Assembly: GCA_026391115.1 (NCBI GenBank)
Contig: JAPLER010000036.1
Location: 1-10,832, forward strand
Length of the DNA: 10,832 nucleotides
Origin: Bacteroidota bacterium
GTDB lineage: Bacteria > Bacteroidota > Bacteroidia > Chitinophagales > Chitinophagaceae
Reading direction: 5' to 3'
In this document: positions 6,808-10,832 of the stretch, piece by piece
Layout of the letters: each line of letters starts with the position of its first letter
How positions within the stretch are numbered: the stretch's first letter is position 1
Made by a program: the position numbers and the translations under genes
The notes under the pieces: generated by a model
What the model was told of the DNA's origin: nothing
What the model saw: the letters and a program-made list of their open reading frames with translations, nothing else
Database searches by the model: none

Positions 6808-9681
6808 TTATCCTTTCTTTTCAATGCTAAGCATATAATCAACCAAATTTGTTTCTGTAGAAAGTTGTAGTTTTTTTCTAAGTCTGTATCTGCTAATTTC
6901 TACACCACGCACAGATATATTCATTAACTGAGCAATTTCTTTTGTGCTTAAGTTCATATTTAAATAAGCACTTAGCTTAAGTTCTGTAGGAGTAATGTCG
7001 GGATGTTTTTCTTTTAAAGCAGTCAAAAAGTTATTGTGTACTTTGTCAAAATGTTTTGAAAACGCTTCCCATTCTTTATCAATATTATCATCCTCGCCAA
7101 GGCTTTTAAGTAGTTTTTTTATTTCACCTGTAGCTTGCGGGTTGTCGTAAGATCGCATTATTTGAGACAATTCACTTTTTATTTTCGTAAGCAACTCTCC
7201 TTTTTTTACAAGGTGCATTGCCGATGACGCTAGTTCTGAATTTTTAAAGTCAATCTCTGCTTCTAATTTTTCATTTTGTAGCGTAACTACTTCTGTTTCT
7301 GCTTTACTTTTTTCCAAACCTACAATATATAATTGTTTGTTTTGTTCTTCTTCTTGTTTTTGTAGCCTGCGTTCAAATTTTTTCTTTTGATATAAATGAA
7401 AAATTAAAATGCAAGAAGAAATAATTAATAAAAACAAAACTATTGCCCAATTGCTTTTGTACCAAGGTGGTAATATCTCTACTGTGTATTCAGCAACTGC
7501 AGATTCGTTGCCCAAGTTGTTTCTTACTTTAACTTCAAATGTGTAATTACCCTCTACTAAATTAGTATATTCCTTTTCGGTTCTTTTTGTCCATTCGCTC
7601 CAGTTATCATCAAACCCTTTTAATCTATAACTATATTCTAAATTGGATTGACAGCCAAATAATGAAGATGAAAACTCGAATCTAATTACTTTCCAGCCAT
7701 AACTCACTTTGGGTATAACTCTTTTTATGTTATCATCAATATAACCTCCAAAAAGCAAACTGTCTTTCTGGTCTGTTAAACTCACTTTTCTTATCTGTAC
7801 TTTTAAGGTTGGAAGGTTTTTTTTATACTTTTCATAATTCAAATGAAAAAATCCCTTTTCTCCGCCCAAAAAAATATTATTACTATCAATGGGATATATA
7901 AATTCAAAACCGCTGAGAATTTTTTTATTTAACTCTTGAAAATAAATAACGTTTGGATTACTGGCAGAAAAATCAATAACACCAAGTAATTTATCATGGA
8001 CAAACCAAATATTGCCATTCAAATCTTCTTTTAAATATCTTATACTTTGATTGCCTAGAATTTTTTTATAAAATTCAGATGGTTCAAAAAAATCTTTTTG
8101 ATAATTATATGAATAAACACCGTTTTCTGTAGCAACAACAACTTCGTTTCTTATTTTATAAATATGATTATTTAGATTAGACGGTAAGCCTTTATTATTT
8201 GTGTAAATTGTTTTTGTACTAGTAGCATTATTGTATTTAGATATTTTATATACACCATGATAAGGGTGAGAAACCCAAATATTATTATATTGATCTATAG
8301 CAACAAATCTTGAAGATTCATCAAAATCTGGTATGTTTTCACTTTTAATAAATTTATTATCAATGTAATTGAAATAGGTTAAGCCTTTGTAATTTCCTGT
8401 GATGATTGATGGGGTTGGAAAAGTATTAGACATAGGTTCAAAATTCCACGTTCCTTTATCTGTGTTAATTGGTACTGCTGTATTATTTGTAATTGTAAAT
8501 GCTCCTTCGTGATGACCAAGTAGTAACTGATTATTAATTACAGATAAACCCCAAACTTGCCCTTTTGTATTATTGATTAATGAAAAGTTGCCTTTGCTAA
8601 AACTTAAATCTTTATTTTTTTGTAATGGTATACTATAAAGTCCATTCGACGTACCCATGTATAAATTGCTGTTATATACAATTGATGCATAGCCAGATCC
8701 ATCTTGTAGCAGAGGATTTACTTTTTTAATAGCACTGTTGTATGCAATTAAATCAATACCGTTATCTAAACCTAGCCATAAGTTACTTTGTTTGTCTAAA
8801 AAAATACTTAATACATTATTGTTCTGTAAGCCTTCTGTGATGGAAAAACTTTGAATAATGTTTCCAATTGTATCAATAATGTAAATACCACCACTGTTGG
8901 TAGCAAGAGCAATCCAGTCTTTATTTACTTGAGTAGCTGCATATATTCTTTGGTTTTGAAATATAGTATTGTTTGTAGTTTTTAATTTGGTGTATCCTGT
9001 TTGAGATAAATTGTAGAGCCCATTTTTTAATGTACTAACTAAAATATTGTTATTCAATGGTAAAATGGATGTAACAGGGTCGTTTTGTGGCAAATCATTT
9101 TTTATCAATAAAGGATTCCAATTGTTATTTTCAAATGAAAGTATCCCTGTTTTATAATCGTGTGCATATAGTTTTCCATTACAAATGGTCAAGTAAGTCC
9201 ATTCAGATATGGCATTGTAAACCTCTACAGATTCGTTTATAAACTTAAATATTTTATTTGCAGACCTAAAAAAAACAACATTTTTTACAACTACAATATC
9301 CCAAACATCTCCAAAGCTCTTGTCTTTATTTTGTATAAATTTTGTTAAAGAATGATATTCAAGTAAACCGTTGTTTGTTGGTGAAAAGTATCCTAGTTCA
9401 TCTTGTCCACCAACATAAATTTTACCATCATTGCCAATATCTACAGAGCGAACAATGGTTTTATTGGGTAATGGAAATAAATTCCAAAAAGTGCCATCAA
9501 AAGTTAAGAGACCTTCATTATTTGCAAAATAAATGATATCGTTTTTATCTTGTTTTATATCCCAGTTTTGCAAACCACCATTATAAGCATACTTTGCATA
9601 GTTGGTTACATCCGGAAATCCAATAGTATTTTGACCTATTGCCCAAAAAGGTAGTAGCAGTAAAACAATAATTTTTTTCAT
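6808..9681 (-). CDS. Transmembrane regulator: beta-propeller sensor, Y_Y_Y domain, coiled coil, LuxR-type HTH
   Basis: The protein has 957 residues. A signal peptide at 1-17 (MKKIIVLLLLPFWAIGQ) is followed by repeated propeller blades over about 20-620, with signatures such as NLWLGLDNGIDLI, VVVATENGVYSYN and NIWFVHDKLLGVI, as in two-component regulator propellers. The Y_Y_Y domain lies at about 667-737 (YSYRLKGFDDNWSEWT, GNYTFEVKVRN). One TM helix at about 744-765 leads to a coiled coil (766-845), a helical linker, and a C-terminal GerE/LuxR HTH at about 895-950 (LSTKEIAQLMNISVRGVEI). No histidine kinase, receiver or ATPase domain is present. The large periplasmic sensor is thus joined through the membrane directly to the DNA-binding domain, like a one-component regulator. 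Known relatives respond to extracellular glycans or other envelope cues, but the ligand here is unknown. It is divergent to the modular secreted protein at 9880, a likely target. The start is fixed by the signal peptide. Confidence 0.9.
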   Translation of the reverse strand: MKKIIVLLLLPFWAIGQNTIGFPDVTNYAKYAYNGGLQNWDIKQDKNDIIYFANNEGLLTFDGTFWNLFPLPNKTIVRSVDIGNDGKIYVGGQDELGYFSPTNNGLLEYHSLTKFIQNKDKSFGDVWDIVVVKNVVFFRSANKIFKFINESVEVYNAISEWTYLTICNGKLYAHDYKTGILSFENNNWNPLLIKNDLPQNDPVTSILPLNNNILVSTLKNGLYNLSQTGYTKLKTTNNTIFQNQRIYAATQVNKDWIALATNSGGIYIIDTIGNIIQSFSITEGLQNNNVLSIFLDKQSNLWLGLDNGIDLIAYNSAIKKVNPLLQDGSGYASIVYNSNLYMGTSNGLYSIPLQKNKDLSFSKGNFSLINNTKGQVWGLSVINNQLLLGHHEGAFTITNNTAVPINTDKGTWNFEPMSNTFPTPSIITGNYKGLTYFNYIDNKFIKSENIPDFDESSRFVAIDQYNNIWVSHPYHGVYKISKYNNATSTKTIYTNNKGLPSNLNNHIYKIRNEVVVATENGVYSYNYQKDFFEPSEFYKKILGNQSIRYLKEDLNGNIWFVHDKLLGVIDFSASNPNVIYFQELNKKILSGFEFIYPIDSNNIFLGGEKGFFHLNYEKYKKNLPTLKVQIRKVSLTDQKDSLLFGGYIDDNIKRVIPKVSYGWKVIRFEFSSSLFGCQSNLEYSYRLKGFDDNWSEWTKRTEKEYTNLVEGNYTFEVKVRNNLGNESAVAEYTVEILPPWYKSNWAIVLFLLIISSCILIFHLYQKKKFERRLQKQEEEQNKQLYIVGLEKSKAETEVVTLQNEKLEAEIDFKNSELASSAMHLVKKGELLTKIKSELSQIMRSYDNPQATGEIKKLLKSLGEDDNIDKEWEAFSKHFDKVHNNFLTALKEKHPDITPTELKLSAYLNMNLSTKEIAQLMNISVRGVEISRYRLRKKLQLSTETNLVDYMLSIEKKG

Positions 9682-9700
9682 TTCAGCTTACAATCGTTAG

Positions 9701-9708
9701 TAAAGGTA
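9701..9708 (-). promoter_or_regulatory. Possible -7 box for the propeller-HTH regulator
   Basis: The minus strand reads TACCTTTA, one mismatch from the Bacteroidota -7 consensus TAnnTTTG, 20-27 nt before the start codon. No clear -33 TTTG is present; that place is taken by the GATGTAGTG repeats from 9722 onward. The evidence is weak. Confidence 0.3.
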
Positions 9709-9721
9709 GTATTATTTTTTT

Positions 9722-9791
9722 GATGTAGTGTTGATGTAGTGCACAATAATTGAAAATCAACATATTATGTTTTAAGATGTAGTGTTGATGT
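9722..9791. repeat. Phased direct repeats GATGTAGTG in the divergent control region
   Basis: GATGTAGTG occurs at 9722, 9733 and 9776, and a diverged copy (GATGTGTGG) at 9787. The copies come in two pairs, each with an 11-bp period, and the pairs are 54 bp apart, about five helical turns. The 16-bp unit GATGTAGTGTTGATGT is identical at 9722-9737 and 9776-9791. Between the pairs lies TTGAAAATCAA (9750-9760), a small palindrome. All copies sit on the same face of the DNA, as expected for an operator bound by an oligomeric regulator. The binding protein is inferred, not shown. Confidence 0.6.
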
Positions 9792-9800
9792 GTGGTAAAA

Positions 9801-9816
9801 TACTTCTGTCGAAGTA
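9801..9816. promoter_or_regulatory. Inverted repeat TACTTC-TGTC-GAAGTA upstream of the -7 box
   Basis: TACTTC (9801-9806) and GAAGTA (9811-9816) form a perfect 6-bp inverted repeat with a 4-nt spacer. It lies 9 nt upstream of the -7 box and covers the expected -33 region, so a protein bound here would meet RNA polymerase directly. It could also form a short hairpin, but it lies before the expected transcript start. Confidence 0.4.
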
Positions 9817-9824
9817 GTCAAATC

Positions 9825-9832
9825 TATTTTTG
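9825..9832 (+). promoter_or_regulatory. Bacteroidota -7 promoter box (TATTTTTG) for the modular secreted protein
   Basis: TATTTTTG matches TAnnTTTG exactly. A transcript from about 9840 would have a 5' leader of roughly 40 nt before the ATG at 9880. The -33 element is poor (TTCTG near 9804-9808), which suits a promoter that depends on an activator. The leader also carries the palindrome CAATTT-A-AAATTG at 9863-9875, just before the start codon, where an RBS would be in other phyla. Confidence 0.55.
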
Positions 9833-9879
9833 CATTTCAAACGATTGAAGATTATTTATTCACAATTTAAAATTGCCAC

Positions 9880-10832
9880 ATGAAAGCGAAAAAAATTTTA
9901 CTCGCACTGTGCCTTTTGGTCGGCATCAAATTAATTGCCCAGCCAAACATTTCAGCACCAACACCCACACGAGCATCAGCTGACGTAATTTCAGTTTTTA
10001 GCGATGCCTACACAAACATTTCTGGAACCAATTTCAATCCTAATTGGGGACAAGGAACTCAAGTATCCGACACAGCCGTGTCAGGAAACAACATTAAAAA
10101 GTACGGAAACCTAGATTATCAAGGCACACAATTGGGAAGTCGCGTAAATGCTTCTTCTATGGAAAATTTGCACTTTGATATTTGGACACCTAACGGTACT
10201 CAAATTCAAATTTTTATGGTTAATGAAGGTAACACTGGTGGACCAACAGAACAAAGTGTTACTTTAAGTCTTACACAAAATGGATGGAACAGTATTGATA
10301 TTCCAATGTCTAGTTACCACACTTCAATTATAAGTAGTATTAGCCAGTTTAAAATTCAAGTACCAGGATTTGTTTATCAAAACTCACCTTTTAGCTATTA
10401 TTTAACTAATATTTATTTTTGGAAACCTGCAAACGTACCAACATTGGGTAGTTTTTCTTTCCCAACTAAGTTTACCACTGATGCTCCTTTTCAAATAGTA
10501 CCTCCAACTAGTAATAGTAATGGAGCATTTACATATACAAGTAGTAATACAAGTGTAGCAACAATAAGTGGAGACACAATTACACTTGTTGGAGTTGGTA
10601 CTTCTACAATTACAGCTAATCAGGCTGCTGATGGTAGTTTTGCAGCTGCTTCAACAACTGCGACATTAACTGTTACTTTTGCTCCACCAACCACTGCACC
10701 TCCTACGCCAACTCATTTAGCTTCAAACGTTATTTCAATGTATAGTAATACCTATACAAATGTTTCTGGCATTAATTGGTATCCAAATTGGGGTCAATCT
10801 ACCACAATACTTGATATGAATGTTGCGAGTAA
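9880..10832 (+). CDS. Large secreted modular protein with repeated CBM-like modules and Ig-like domain, 3' open
   Basis: The frame is open from the ATG at 9880 to the window end (317 codons), so the protein continues to the right. Seen: a signal peptide at 1-21 (MKAKKILLALCLLVGIKLIAQ); module 1 at about 32-185, starting ASADVISVFSDAYTNISG and containing NPNWGQ, ENLHFDIWTPNG, GWNSIDIPMSSY and YYLTNIYFWKP; an Ig-like (BIG-type) domain at about 186-267 (SSNTSVATISGDTITLVGVGTSTITA); a P/T linker at 268-280; then a second copy of the module from 281 (ASNVISMYSNTYTNVSGINW, NWGQST). From memory, the module resembles beta-sandwich, carbohydrate-binding-like domains attached to secreted Bacteroidota glycoside hydrolases. 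It is likely an extracellular adhesin or a glycan-active enzyme whose catalytic domain lies outside the window. The first 100 or so codons are clearly richer in G+C than the rest. It is divergent to the propeller-HTH regulator, its probable controller. Confidence 0.85.
   Translation, partial: MKAKKILLALCLLVGIKLIAQPNISAPTPTRASADVISVFSDAYTNISGTNFNPNWGQGTQVSDTAVSGNNIKKYGNLDYQGTQLGSRVNASSMENLHFDIWTPNGTQIQIFMVNEGNTGGPTEQSVTLSLTQNGWNSIDIPMSSYHTSIISSISQFKIQVPGFVYQNSPFSYYLTNIYFWKPANVPTLGSFSFPTKFTTDAPFQIVPPTSNSNGAFTYTSSNTSVATISGDTITLVGVGTSTITANQAADGSFAAASTTATLTVTFAPPTTAPPTPTHLASNVISMYSNTYTNVSGINWYPNWGQSTTILDMNVAS

Noticed and set aside
9342..9536. Plus-strand open frame of 64 codons
   Set aside because: It is antisense to the first propeller blades of the regulator.
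9722..9791. The phased repeats as a CRISPR array
   Set aside because: The units are 9-16 bp with 11-bp steps and no equal-length spacers, and no cas gene is nearby.

Overview
The window looks like Bacteroidota DNA, probably Chitinophagales, Sphingobacteriales or a related order. The reasons are the very A+T-rich sequence, the lack of Shine-Dalgarno sites before most starts, signal peptides that end in 'AQ', type IX secretion (T9SS) C-terminal sorting domains of the 'YPNPA...' type, one good TAnnTTTG -7 promoter box, and a propeller/Y_Y_Y/LuxR regulator of a kind typical of this phylum. The assignment below phylum is an inference.

Layout. (1) 1-938: the 3' part of a secreted metallophosphoesterase. 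A one-base deletion near 565 and an A14 tract at 616-629 separate the catalytic part from its T9SS sorting domain. (2) 965-2881: an intact tandem paralogue with all five metallophosphoesterase motifs and an in-frame sorting domain. (3) 4312-2882, minus strand: a three-gene operon of ECF sigma factor, 95-residue single-TM protein (probable anti-sigma factor) and membrane-anchored Spy/CpxP/CnrX-like periplasmic sensor. It resembles the CnrH-CnrY-CnrX plan, but the sensor has almost no histidine. The last gene abuts the phosphoesterase stop codon to stop codon. (4) 4313-4677: a divergent intergenic region with two tandem terminator-like hairpins facing the sigma operon. (5) 4678-6711: an exported M13 (neprilysin/PepO-type) zinc metallopeptidase, followed by a strong bidirectional terminator. 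(6) 9681-6808, minus strand: a 957-residue membrane-spanning regulator with a periplasmic beta-propeller and Y_Y_Y domain, one TM, a coiled coil and a cytoplasmic LuxR-type HTH, and no kinase. (7) 9682-9879: a divergent control region with helically phased direct repeats, an inverted repeat and a Bacteroidota-type promoter. (8) 9880 to the window end: the start of a large secreted modular protein (module, Ig-like domain, P/T linker, second copy of the module), open at the right edge.

How the genes may work together. All the enzymes and the modular protein carry export signals, so the region serves the cell envelope and the outside of the cell. Two trans-envelope signalling units, the ECF cassette and the propeller-HTH protein, each lie divergent to an exported protein (the M13 peptidase and the repeat-module protein), which makes those neighbours the first candidate targets. 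No tRNA, rRNA, CRISPR array, transposase or integrase was seen. The main oddities are the broken phosphoesterase, the histidine-poor ECF sensor, the double hairpin at 4457-4522 and the phased repeats at 9722-9791.
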